Of a stretch of 64,000 nucleotides of DNA, positions 41,296 to 53,722 are shown in pieces; position 1 is the first letter of the stretch, and every line of letters starts with the position of its first letter. The notes under the pieces are model-generated. The model ran no database searches. It was not told the origin of the DNA and was given only the letters and a program-made list of their open reading frames with translations. The translations under genes were made by a program, and so were the position numbers. The DNA is from Gadus chalcogrammus (Eukaryota > Chordata > Actinopteri > Gadiformes > Gadidae), in NCBI RefSeq assembly GCF_026213295.1, contig NC_079419.1, positions 9,428,288 through 9,492,287 on the forward strand. Reading direction: 5' to 3'.

Positions 41296-41297
41296 GT

Positions 41298-42137
41298 GAG
41301 AACGCTTATGTTTATCTGTCCTTTTTATCACATCACGAACACATCCGTTACGACCGCAGTCGCCGCCAAGAGTTGCAATGTACAATTCCGTGATGCCGAT
41401 CAAACGGGTATCTTTTGTTGAATAGATTATTAGCCCGTGTATCTCGTATGAGGCTATACGATCTTCCATAGACAGGCATAGATATTGTGAATGTCGGTGT
41501 TGCTTTTTTTGCAGCTTTAGGATAACATAGCATAACAACATAACACATCCGGCGTGGGAAGATGTTTATTGTTTTATAAAATACAAATTGATGGGGATAG
41601 GGCGTTGGATAGGGGTTATAACACTGCACGACGTCTGCTGTGCGAATTCGTTTCTGGATTTCTGGATAACATTTTTTTTGATTTAAAATGGATTTATGAG
41701 AATTGTTTAAATAGTCTTCAGGCTTTGGACTGGCATCCACTCCATGCCAAACGCAAGGAGTTGTCGTTACAGGTTTTATGGCTTCCACACCAAACCAACC
41801 GTTCGTTTTAAAGACTAACGTTAGTAAAACTTTTTTTTTAATGGTTCGGTCGCTGCCACGAAATTCATTCAGTCGGTTATGGCGGTAAATATCAAATAAA
41901 TGATGCTGACTGTCTCAATGTAGTCACAAGAGACGAGCGCTGAGGTAATTGATGAAGGCCTATCAGCCATGGAAGCATGGGCTTCGTCAGGCCAAGTAAG
42001 CCGTCTGGGTGTTTGTCATGTGCCTCTACCAAGTAAGAGCAAATACACAGTGTTTTGGTTTGTACTGGAGACACATGTCTTGCAGTGGGTCTGGACATCT
42101 TCAGGGAACCTTTCCTCTTCAACAACATATGTTTGCG
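41298..42137. other. Presumed tmem200c first intron, 5' part
   Basis: AT-rich. No gene or mobile element is recognised. Confidence 0.45.
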
Positions 42138-43120
<983 letters not shown>

Positions 43121-43597
43121 CGCGTGTGTGCATGACTGCGTGCGTCTGCATGTGTGTTAGATGGGGGGGGGGGAAAGCCTAATTAAGCAGATTTATTCGC
43201 AAATTAATATTCACCCCATGTGGATAAAACTCATCAGCTGGACGCGTGTAATCACCGCTGGGTGTAAGCCGTTCAAGATCATCGTAATCAGCGTTATGGC
43301 GGCATCGGTCACAAAGACCCCACACCCCCCGCCCCCCCCCAACCCCACAACCCCCATCTAGCAGGAGGTTGCAGAGAGAGATGGAGTGAGTACGTCTGTG
43401 TGTAAACAATCTAACTCCCAGGGCTGCTGTTTGCTCCAGATCACGTTCCCCGCGTCGCCCGCCCGAGCCCTGAGACGCTGTGGCCAAAGGTTAGCCAGGG
43501 TTTGTTCAGAGGGCGGCGAAGATGGAGTCAGGGCAAGAGACGGAAGCTGGAAGTTGTGTAGAATAAGAGAGATAAAGGTAGAAAGAGAGGAAGGAGG

Positions 43598-43598
<1 letters not shown>

Positions 43599-43653
<55 letters not shown>

Positions 43654-43913
43654 GAGAGAGAGAGGTAGAGAGGGATATAGTGAATATAGAGAGAGAAAGA
43701 GAGGGAAAGAGAGGAGGAATAGCAGAAGGAAATATGTGTGAGAGAGTGAGTAAGTGAGTGAGAGAGAGGCGGAGAGAGAGGAAGAACAGCAGAAGAAAAG
43801 ATGTGTTAGAGAGAGAGTGAGAGTGATAGAAAGAGAGAAAGAGAGAGAGAGGGAGAGCGAGTGAGAGTGATGGAGAGAGAATGAGAGAGAGCGAGAGGGA
43901 GAGAGAGAGAGGT
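43599..43913. repeat. Polypurine (GA)n tract
   Basis: About 315 bases almost entirely A and G. The pure GA part is at 43,599-43,651, and GTGAGAGTGATGGAGAGA variants follow. Confidence 0.9.
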
Positions 43914-44353
43914 GAAAGGGAACATGCCTGCTGGCCAGCTGTCTGGACACATTATATTTTCATGGGCAGATATCGCGCTGGCACAGGCTGGATATATAAA
44001 CAGCACTCCTTGTTCCTGACTGTCAACTATCGTCTATTTATTTAAAGGCAGTAGTTTTCCTACTACTACACAGAAGAGCGGTAAGGATGTTAACTGTTGA
44101 TTCATAACTGGTGCTTCCCTGATTGCCTGAAAAGCTTATTTTATCATCAGATACAATCAATTATTATCAATAAATAAAAATTATTGTTGATTTTTCCAAG
44201 TGCAGAGATTCCACCCTATTTCCCGGCCGGGTTTACCCTATCTTCATGTCCTTGATAGATTTCATGTTTGTCTTCTCGCCTGAACTCGAGGTTTCGCACA
44301 CACAGAACTCACCCTGAACGTGTGTTGTGTTGTCGCCCCGTTTGCCCTTCCAG

Positions 44354-44386
44354 GTTGAGTGACGCGCCCGCTGTCCAATCGGAACC
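44354..44386 (+). other. tmem200c: tmem200c 5' UTR piece after an acceptor
   Basis: A pyrimidine tract and AG (TTTGCCCTTCCAG, AG at 44,352-44,353) stand 33 bases before the ATG. As I recall the family, TMEM200 genes have non-coding first exons and one coding exon, so this is the likely start of the coding exon. Confidence 0.6.
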
Positions 44387-46099
44387 ATGATAGCCACCGG
44401 CGGCCTGCTGCGCATGAACCGGCGCCAGGACTCCCTGCGCTCCAAGAACCGCGCGGAGAACAAGCGCAAGCAGAAAGCCAAGAAGAGGAAGAAGAAGAAC
44501 GACGTGGTGGTGGTGAAGGGGAAGCTCAACCTGTGCTCCCCGGCGGGGCTTGTGGCGGCGGTGGGCGTGATGGTGCTCGTGGTGGGCATCTCCATGGCCA
44601 TCCTGGGCTACTGGCCCAGCCCCAACCACCAGGAGTACCAGGAGCGCCGGAGAACCGGCATGCACCGCGGCCACCGCATGGGCTACTCCAAGACGCTGCC
44701 CACGTCCTCCGAGGTGGCGACCACCACCACCACCTCGACCCCCAACGCCGCCGCCGCCGCTGCCGCCACCGCCACCAGTCCGCCGCAGCTCTACGGCCAG
44801 GCGGTGTCGCTCAACCAGAGCCAGGGAAACGTCAGCGCCCCGGAGCCGTCGCACTCCTGCGGCTTCCTGTGCGACTTCCTGGACCGCTACCTGTACTCGG
44901 ACAACCTGAAGGTGTTCGGCCCTCTGGTGATGGGCATCGGCATCTTCCTGTTCATCTGCGCCAACGCAGTGCTCCACGAGAACCGCGACAAGAAGACCAA
45001 GATCATCAACCTGCGGGACATCTACTCCACGGTCATCGACCTGCACAGCGTGCGCTCCAAGGAGTACTCGCCGCTCAACGGCCTGGTCAACTACACGCAG
45101 TCCCGCAGCGCCGACCCCGGGACGGCCGCGGGCCCGTCGGGGCTCTACAGCGCCAGCCCCGGCAGTGGGGGAGGAGGTGGGGGGGGTAGAGGAGGAGGAG
45201 GGGCTGGAGGAGGAGGAGGGGGAGGAGCAGGGGGCCACTCCCGCGGCTCCTGGCCATCCGAAGGGCCGGGTGTCCCGTCGGAGCTGGGCAGCGACGAGAC
45301 GCTCCGACGGCCCTCGCTGGCGGGCCGGACGCGCAGCTGGTCCCGGGACGTGCAGACCTTCACGGAGACGGTGTACAGCATCTACCGGGACCACAGCGGC
45401 GGCAGCGGCGAGCAGACGGCGCCGGCGCCGCCTCAGTGGGAGACCGCCTCCATCGGGGCCGCCTCGATCACCGCCCACACGCTGCCCGTCATCAAGCTCA
45501 ACAACCGCGAGGTGGAGGGGGCGGCGAGCGAGGCGGCGGCGGCGGGGGGGGAACGGCGTTCGGAGGACGCGGGTGCGGGCGGGGGAGGCGGAGCCGGGGG
45601 CGGGGCAGACACCAAAGAAAAGGATCCGACGGGCACCGACTCGCCGGCGCTCCCAGAGCACGGAGGACGCTCGCCCGCCGGGAACGCCGATCCGCAGGGA
45701 ACGCCGAAAGCGGCCGCCGCCGCCGAGCAGCCGTGGACTCAGACGCAGCTGTCCCCTCCGTCGCCGGTTGCCAGGGCGACGGGGTCGCGACTGTCACTCA
45801 ACTCGCTGCCCGATCAGCCACGGCCGGTGCGGCGCTGCAGCTTCTCTGCCTCGGCCTGTCGTCAAGGCGACCGGGGAGGCAGGCGCTTCAGCTGCCCCCG
45901 GCTGGAGAGCTCCAACAGCAAGGGCTACATCAAGCTGAGCGACCTGGGGGGGGAGTCCTTCGAGGCCTCCGACACCGACACCTCCTTGTCGACCTTTGAC
46001 CGGGAGGGGGCGGCGGCAGCAGGGACAACCGCGGAGGACGTGGGCGGCACTCAGGTAGAGGAGGAGCCGGCCGAGGCCGGTTGCTCCGTGGAGTCCTAG
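44387..46099 (+). CDS. tmem200c: TMEM200 family two-pass membrane protein
   Basis: A single open frame of 570 codons with ATG in a good context (AACCATGA) and stop TAG. The N-terminus MIATGGLLRM, the basic stretch RKQKAKKRKKKNDVVVVKGK and NLCSPAGL are the TMEM200 signature. The first membrane segment is at about residues 54-76 and ends GYWPSP. A loop follows with Asn-glycosylation sites at N143 and N148 and a poly-Ala run (121-127). The second membrane segment is at about 177-195 (FGPLVMGIGIFLFICANA), and after it comes HENRDKKTKIINLRDIYSTV. The C-terminal half is low complexity, with Gly-rich residues 261-283, the block LPVIKLNN near residue 366, and NSKGYIKLSDL. The family's membrane topology and its cellular role are poorly known. 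The KAKKR..KNDVVVVKGKL wording and the EPB41L3 neighbour favour TMEM200C over 200A or 200B. The usual C-terminal tail (FTNKEKL.MISRSH) is absent. Confidence 0.9.
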   Translation: MIATGGLLRMNRRQDSLRSKNRAENKRKQKAKKRKKKNDVVVVKGKLNLCSPAGLVAAVGVMVLVVGISMAILGYWPSPNHQEYQERRRTGMHRGHRMGYSKTLPTSSEVATTTTTSTPNAAAAAAATATSPPQLYGQAVSLNQSQGNVSAPEPSHSCGFLCDFLDRYLYSDNLKVFGPLVMGIGIFLFICANAVLHENRDKKTKIINLRDIYSTVIDLHSVRSKEYSPLNGLVNYTQSRSADPGTAAGPSGLYSASPGSGGGGGGGRGGGGAGGGGGGGAGGHSRGSWPSEGPGVPSELGSDETLRRPSLAGRTRSWSRDVQTFTETVYSIYRDHSGGSGEQTAPAPPQWETASIGAASITAHTLPVIKLNNREVEGAASEAAAAGGERRSEDAGAGGGGGAGGGADTKEKDPTGTDSPALPEHGGRSPAGNADPQGTPKAAAAAEQPWTQTQLSPPSPVARATGSRLSLNSLPDQPRPVRRCSFSASACRQGDRGGRRFSCPRLESSNSKGYIKLSDLGGESFEASDTDTSLSTFDREGAAAAGTTAEDVGGTQVEEEPAEAGCSVES

Positions 46100-47310
46100 A
46101 GGGATGGAGAAGGGGCTGTCAGGCCACTGGAACGGCCGCTGACGTCTTGTCTTGACTCTTCTGGATACTGGATGCTGATCGCTCCGGCTCGTATCCGCTG
46201 CTATTGAGAGAACGGCCAGGAGGGAGTACAATGGGGCAAAAGGACTATTGACACATAGCCATGGACACTCTTGAGCAAGGCTCTTTATAAATACCACACT
46301 GCAAGCTCAAATATCAAGACTTTTTTATATTTTTTCAATGTAGCAAGAGCAATACTGAGAAAAATTATGATATATTAGGTTTATGATGAGTAAATACTCA
46401 TTTGTAAAACAAAAGTCTTTAGAGTAGAGCTACTTTCATTCCTACATTTATTTTATAAAAATAATTATGGTAGTTCAACAAAATAAACTGTAGCTGTAGA
46501 ATTGCTTTAGGCAGTCTCTGAGAATGTGCTACTTCAAAAAAGAAAAAAGAAAGGTGTACTGTAGCATAGAATTTATGCCCTGGGTATGAAGATACTAGCG
46601 TAGGTTTGTTTCTATACACTGTAATGTGAATTACCTTGTGCATAGGTTTAATGAAATGAATCTCAGGTAGACAAAAGGCTTAGGTTTGGGACCTAGGGGT
46701 AAAAAAAGGTCTTGCCAATGTGCACATGGGTTAGCATTTGTCTGTATCACCTCTGTCAATCCTAAGTGTCATTGTGGGATATTTTAGTAGCACAGTGTAA
46801 AATGACTTGCTTCATCCAAGCAATTTTACTTGCATTATGAAATATTAAAAAGAAACAAGTTTATTGAAATAACTTTGTGTTTGATTGATTCAGGAGTGTG
46901 ACGGAACACTTTGGGGAAAATAGTTTCCCTTTCACTTGAATGCAACAGGTGCCGCTTTTCACCAGGGTCTGAAGATATTATGGTCTCCATCTATTACATA
47001 ATAAAGGGACATTAATGTGTCACCCCATTAAATGTGAAAAGTATCTGACATGCATTTGTGTTTCCTTGCAGCGGTATCAAAATATGATAATTGCCATAAC
47101 TGTTTCTCTTTTTAATGATCAAAAATGTTGATCATTAAAAAGTTTAAATGTTTTGTTAAATAAGTATTTGATTATTGGAAGGTTTATAATACATAAACGT
47201 TATAGTGACATTATAACATAATGCATTAAATTATGAATGCATTGCTATGAAGATATAAATGGCTAGCATTTAAAACGTACTAAATGACAGACCTGCCTAA
47301 TAAAATACAT
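46100..47310 (+). other. tmem200c: tmem200c 3' UTR (end uncertain)
   Basis: AT-rich sequence after the stop codon. AATAAA hexamers occur at 46,482-46,487, 47,000-47,005 and 47,299-47,304, any of which could end the transcript. Confidence 0.45.
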
Positions 47311-47462
47311 GTGCATGCTAGTTTTATAGTCCCTGTGTTAGATAATTCTGTATACATTGTATGGTTTGAGTTTTACGTACACCGTTTTTTTTGATAGGCA
47401 CACTTCGTGTAGCATCATTTATGCAGCATCAATATGCAATACTCCTAACCCTAGGCTCATAA

Positions 47463-47520
47463 GGCCCTCTGGTGGTTAGGCCACATAGTCAATGTCCCGT
47501 AGACGGCCACAAGGTGGCAG
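47463..47520. promoter_or_regulatory. Two divergent CTCF-like motifs
   Basis: GGCCCTCTGGTGG (47,463-47,475) is the reverse complement of CCACCAGAGGGCC, and CCACAAGGTGGCAG lies at 47,507-47,520. Both fit the CTCF core and they point away from each other. They lie just downstream of tmem200c and could mark a chromatin boundary before epb41l3. Binding is an inference. Confidence 0.45.
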
Positions 47521-50500
47521 TGTGATTATTCCGAGCGTGACCTATTTGTGGGCGTGTTATTGCGTTCGCATGGGGGCAGTTTAAACCCAATTGGGGCGGG
47601 GTGAATGTGCTCCTTCTCTGAAGTGTATGCCCTCTCCGGTCTGCCAAAGTGGACGCTCACAGGTGTTAAGTCCTTTCTAATCGGGCAACCCCTACGTCGG
47701 GATTCCGTCCGTCACAGCGACTTGTAGCGTTGTGTTGCTTGGATCTGTCTTGAGGCTTAAGTCCGCCAGAAGGAAGCTAGGTAAAGTATACCGTTTGGTG
47801 AAATGCCTCGTTTGTTTAACACAGCGTTCTTGCGGCTCCTTCACATCGTACAGTAAATGCGGGGAATAAGCAGCCTCAATGAATTCACATTGTATTTAAC
47901 CTAACCTTAGATGTTGAAGGAAGCCTAACGATGTGTTTTTGTACTCGAGTAAAGTTATGACCAAACGGCTTCGAGGTTGATTCATCGTATCGTTCGTTTA
48001 ATTCCGTGTGATTATTTTCTGTTTTGGTTCCACCGGGGGCTCGAACCACCAACTCCACGATGATCTCATGCTGACATGTCGGACATCAACTGAGTGAGTA
48101 CGCCCCCGTTTGTTCCTCAACCACTCTCCCAAATCCCTTTAGAAACGTTATCGTAAATATTACCATATAAACGACCCGTTGAATGCAGTCACGTTAAATC
48201 AATTTAAATTCGCAGCGCTGACGGTGCTTATATGTCTTGTGTGTTGACACTTTCTGAAGAAACTCCCCCCACATATTGATGATTTCTGTAGCATACACAC
48301 ACACAAACACACGCACACACCCTCGCTCGTGGTCTGACTGCCTTGCCTCGAGACGGACGGCTGGATTGGGAAGGGGAAGTTCTCTCGCAGGAGCACGTGC
48401 TTCCTCTCCTCGATTATTTTTTTGTATAGGACAACACGTCAAGGCCAAGGGATCAATGAACTGAGGACTCTTTGTACCGTTGCATGCATACGGAAAAGAA
48501 AATAAGACAATCTTTGACATTTTCAAATGTGCTGCGTCTGTGTTTGTGTTACACCTGAAGACCTCATTTAGTTTTTTTTCTTTAGGCCTAATACAGTGGA
48601 CATGCGAGAAGCACGATAAGGATGGCCAAAGTACAGATGCAGATTGCCAAATCGTTCGTCAGCAAATCTCAATCTAAAGTTTATTTAAACGAAAAATGAC
48701 GTAATGATTAACATCACTGTATTGTTCCTTGGCACCATATTTTTACGATTTATTATTTTTAAATAATACGAGATCTCTGGCCCGCTATAGGCTATAAATG
48801 GTAGAGGCTGCAGTGAGGGTGAATTACAGCCAGGAAATATATTACCCATTGTAAGGACTGGGTGTTAAAAAATATTGATCCTGCGAGTGGGGGCTAGACT
48901 TCATGTAACAGGGCCACGGGACCAGATGTAGCCCCAAGTAACATCAGGTGGCTGCAAAGCATACATGTGTTTCATACCGCCCGTTGTATGTAGCCTTGAG
49001 GTTGTAAACAGTGTTCCCTAATCAGAAGGTTTAAGGTTCCTGTCCAGAATTCCTTCCTAAATTTTCACTTTATCTCTAAAACAATCATTAACACTAAGAC
49101 GGTCTAGTAAAGATTATTGTTTAGGGTTCTTTAACTAGAGAGACATGGGTGCCTGCCTGCTTCGAATCCTTGCAGAAGCACCCATAAGAAATTGAAGGAA
49201 TCCCTCCATCATGTTTATGCTGATATCATCCTTTGATCGTACCATAGGAAACAATGAGTGGAGGTCCTCAAATGTCCAAATGCCCCACACAAAAACACAT
49301 GGGGCAGATATATCGTGATATGATCAGCAGCAGAGCAGAGGGACCGGTCTGAGACGAGACGACCCATCTAATGTTCCTGGATCAATACCAAAGACTAATC
49401 CTTAGCCTTCAATGGCAATCCATGAGGATGGCCTGATACGGCACGGTGTTGCGTGGGCTGTGTCCCAGAAGCTGACATGTGGTGGTCATAAGGATCAAAG
49501 GTACACCTGGATGATCAGGAAATCTGCTGGCCGTTATCTCTACTGAGCGATAAGAGACCTGCAAAGGTCGTGCCAAGAACAGTCGGTGACATGATCTTGG
49601 TAATAGTCTGAAACGTGACTGCAGTAGTGAGGTAATTCAGCACCTGATGTGTGTTAAAATGGTCTCGCTTGGTGTAATTACCCTGCTCTTTAAATTTGGA
49701 TACAAAATATCCATGTCCTACGCACTTGTCATAACATGTCTGGTATCAGTGAAGGGACACTTTTTAAATTTGTTTCCTTCTTGATGCGTTGAGGCATGCT
49801 AGGTGACTCGTGGGAATCCCACTGACTCGATGATGCGTCATTAACGGCAGTGTTTTGTAACCACTGGCCTCAAAAACAAACTGAAATGAAACATGACAAT
49901 TATGTTGAAGTGTGTACCTGCCACTATGTGTTAGCCGTCTGGATCGATGTCTGCATGGCAAGCAGTCGTCTCGAGCATTACTCCCTACATTTAGCAGTAA
50001 GTTATATTAGACGACTAAAATAAAGGATCCTGTAGGAGCCAGGAATGATTTAATTGTAATATTATAAGGTACGTCATGGTTTGTATTTGTGATGTCATTA
50101 GTCGTTAGGATTTGTAATGTTATTTCTGTTCGATTTTCGGGGGGATTGAGAGCTGGGTCACATGGATATGGGCGGTGACACTCAATAACTATTAAGCACC
50201 TGTTTCACGTGTTCACCTGTATGGAGGCAGAGTGGGTGAATTTGATCACTGTAATTACTTTGAGTATACTTGGTGCATATTCTAAGAAGTCGACAAGGAA
50301 GCAAGCCAAACCTCAACCACTCTGCGACTTTAAGTTTGTTTCACATAATCACCACAGATCCTTTCGGCTATATATGTAATTCCTGTTGCCTCTTCCTTTT
50401 GGAAGAGGCGCACGTCTTTTGTCAGAGTACCACAGCACCCTTCTCCCCCCCCCCCCCCCCCCCCCCCCCCCTACCCACATTCCCGAGGTTCAGAGTAGAG

Positions 50501-53340
50501 AACTCCTACTTGAGCCTTGTCAGACAGACTGATGGCCCTGTTTGGAGCCCCGCTATCTGCCACTGGCGCCCAGTCACTTGAGAGCCTTACAAGGCTTAAG
50601 CTACCATCACTGTTGGCATTTAAAGCGACAGTATACTGGCAAGGGAACAGGGGAAGAGACTGTCGCGGGGTATTTATGGTGAATAGAAGAAGTCTGTCTC
50701 TGGCGTCTTCTGTGTTTGGTTTGAAGCCCTGCGTCACGTCAGGTCCCTGTATGGGGCAGAGCAGATGTTCTTTTGAGGTTTGGGTAAATCCTGTTTGAGC
50801 AATACCTTTTTAATACTTGGTTACTTTCCAAATGTCTTTCTTCGTATCTGTTGATCATACCGGATATTTATTATATGTTTGGCTATTGGTAGTACTTGTG
50901 AAATATGCTTTATTTTCTAAAACAAAATGATCGGAACTATGAATAGCATTTCTTCTCAACCCAAAATTACCGTGGGAAGGCATTGATACATGCACGCCTA
51001 TGCTGTCTCATCCAAACCAGTCGATAGGAAGTGACATCCCCAGCACCATTACAGTTTCTGTTCCGCAAGTCAAAGGGCTGCATGTCGAAATAGAGGCGCC
51101 CTTTTTCCCTCTGCTCATCTCAACAGAATCGTCTCCTCAGCATTCACTCAGAGGGTCCAATCTCTAGTCCGCCACTTTCCAAAGGTTGAACACCATCCGG
51201 CTTTTACGATGCCTCGCGATAAGATACGCATCCCGAACGCCGAGCAGAAGCTATAGAGTTCACGGCAACTCCCTCGCTTGTGTCTCCGATTAATCTCTTT
51301 TAATGAGAGCTGATAGGGAACCCACGCTTCAAGAGAATAATGTGGCACTTTAACTTAAGACAAAGCCCGGGGAGACTTTGCCCTGGACTCCAGTCTGACG
51401 GGGCCCTGGGTTGAGTTGTGCTGTGTAGGTATGGGGTTGATGACCCCGATTGGTCCATTGGTTCGGGCCTCTGAACAAATCGGCACATTTGCTCACTGAG
51501 CTGTGGCAGCGCAGGGGAGTGACATCTCCACCGCCCAATCAGCCAGCAGGCTGCCACGGTCTCTACATGGACCATGTTTCCTTTGAAAGTAGTCTACATT
51601 AGATCAAATCAACTTACATTTACATCACAAAAGGGCCTTGATTTCAAACCGCTTTTATAGGCGTTTCTAAAAAAAAAACTGCCTTTCTCTAACAATTTCT
51701 ATGATTTTCTTACTTTTCTTTCACAATTTGACTTGGTTTGAGATGGCAGACGTCCTGGAATGTCATTTTTGGTCATGCTGGTGTCCCCTGGTCCAGTGGT
51801 TGACCAGTGGTTGGCCCCGAGGAATGCCGCGCAAGACAAGTTACTTATTTTTAATTAATTCTTTAATTGGATCACATGCATGGTTTGCCCGGTTTCGTAA
51901 AGGACATGCCTCCGTGTGAAGCCTTGATTATACATTAAGTGTGGGATTTTCTCGGCTCTTAACTGAAACCGGGAGCTGAGTGGCTGTAATGAGGTTATTG
52001 ATTACCAGAGGCTTTTTTCTTCTCACCTTTTGATTTCTAAGGCTCCATTGTACCTAAAACAATTAACGTTTTCACGTTCTGTGCGTCAGGTCAACTTTTC
52101 TTCAGTTGACCCTTTTAGCAGGGGGGGTTTAACATTGAACACATGTTAGAGGAGCGCTATTCCAAGAGGTTTTCCGTGTTAATGTTGCTGAGGTAGGAAT
52201 GATCGTTTTCAGAGTGGTGTGGGGGTGAAGTTCTCTGCTGAGTCCTGCACTGAGCTTGGCCTGACCCCTGATCCGGAACAGAGCAGTGAGCGCAGCAGAA
52301 GGGGACAAAGTGACGAGCCAAGCAGTCTACAGTAGATCACATGTTGTCTGTCTGGTTGGTGGTTAGTCATAGTGCTGACCAAAAGAGTTGCTGTGAAGAG
52401 TCAGGACATTCCCTGTGGCTTCATGCTATATGCTCAAACTGTCCCAAAACGTTGGTGCTAGAGTTGCAGAGCTTCTGTGTTAACTGTTCAAAACAGGACC
52501 TGTTGGCACTCTTTGGCTGTTTCTTTCATTGCGCCATTACTCATAGTCATTAATGGCTTTAGGACTTAAAGAAGTTATTCCTTTAACTGCTTTTGATGTT
52601 AATAGAGGGGTTTCAGTAGACACCTATTGCTTCCTGCAGTTTGGTTGCACGGAAGATAAACATCCTGGTTACATTTCCTTTGTGTATCCTGGTGAGCTGT
52701 GCAGTCTCCATTAACAATGCTGATTTAGTGAATTACAGTCGAGCAGTCTGCCTCTAATTTACATTCATCCTCTGCATATTCATGGTGTAAAAATGGGCAT
52801 AAGGTGGAAAAGGTCAAACCTAAAGTGTAGTTCGAGAAAGTGACCCCTTTTTGAAGTGTCTCCCGAAACACATGAATCTTAATTGGAATTCTAAATCATG
52901 TGAATCATTGGTTGGAATAATAATTGAGATTGAATAAATAAAAAATTCGATTTAATATAAAGTGGTTGATCAATTCAGGTGATGGAAATGACCGTCCTAG
53001 GGTATTAATTGTATTGAAATTGGATGGAAAAAAAGTGATGCGACTTTAGCTGCGAGATGATCACGGTCTTCCCAAATCGGGAGACCATCGAGTTTGTATT
53101 CATGTGTCTTCTATGTTTTTGCATGGAAGCAATTATATAGCAAATACAAGATGGGATAAAAGTAAAAATGGGTGACAGAGCTGTGCCGAGAACTGTAGGG
53201 TCAAATTCCCCTCGGGAGACTGCAGAAAAAACACAAATCCCTGGAGTGAAATGCCCAGACACTAATTTAAAACGTGCACTGGTTGGTGCCTGTGGATGTG
53301 GGGGAGAAATGGTGGTTTGCCTACCGTTGCAGGGAAATCA
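47521..53340. other. Intergenic or epb41l3 5' region, nothing recognised
   Basis: About 5.8 kb of mostly unique sequence. A run of about 29 C lies at 50,442-50,470. No exon, RNA gene or transposon is supported; 5' UTR exons of epb41l3 could hide here. Confidence 0.5.
50442..50470. repeat. Poly-C run
   Basis: About 29 C in a row, the longest homopolymer in the window. Confidence 0.95.
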
Positions 53341-53341
53341 A

Positions 53342-53371
53342 GCTACTACTACTACTACTACTACTACTACT
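53342..53371. repeat. (CTA)n trinucleotide repeat
   Basis: About ten CTA units. Confidence 0.93.
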
Positions 53372-53693
53372 ATAGAAGTATATGCAGTCAGAAGTCCCTG
53401 CCCCGACTGCTAGACCACAGAGGAAACGGGTAAATAGTCAATGAAAAGAGCCCTGTTTATCTTTCATTAATAATAGAGGTAGTGTTGTCAATAGCAGTGT
53501 GGTTCAACAATGTTTTGGAGACCACTTTCCTTTTTGAATGGAGGCGTTTTGTGCTCCACAATGGCCGTGTCGAGCAAAATAAACATGCTTTCAAGTGCGC
53601 TGGTGGACGACTGCTGAAATAATGCCGTGGCTGTCCCACACGATCCCACAATCCTGCTCTCCCGTGTGTCGTGGAGTTTGATAGGCTGGCTGT

Positions 53694-53722
53694 GGAGAGA
53701 GAGAGAGAGAGAGAGAGGGAGA
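53694..53722. repeat. (GA)n microsatellite
   Basis: A short GA run. Confidence 0.9.

Noticed and set aside
44309..45661. 450-codon minus-strand open frame over tmem200c
   Set aside because: It is the mirror of a GC-rich coding exon. It is Arg/Ala/Gly-rich with no family match, while the + strand frame has clear TMEM200 motifs.
45165..45999. Two other + strand frames over tmem200c
   Set aside because: Arg/Pro/Gly-rich shadow frames caused by high GC at third positions.
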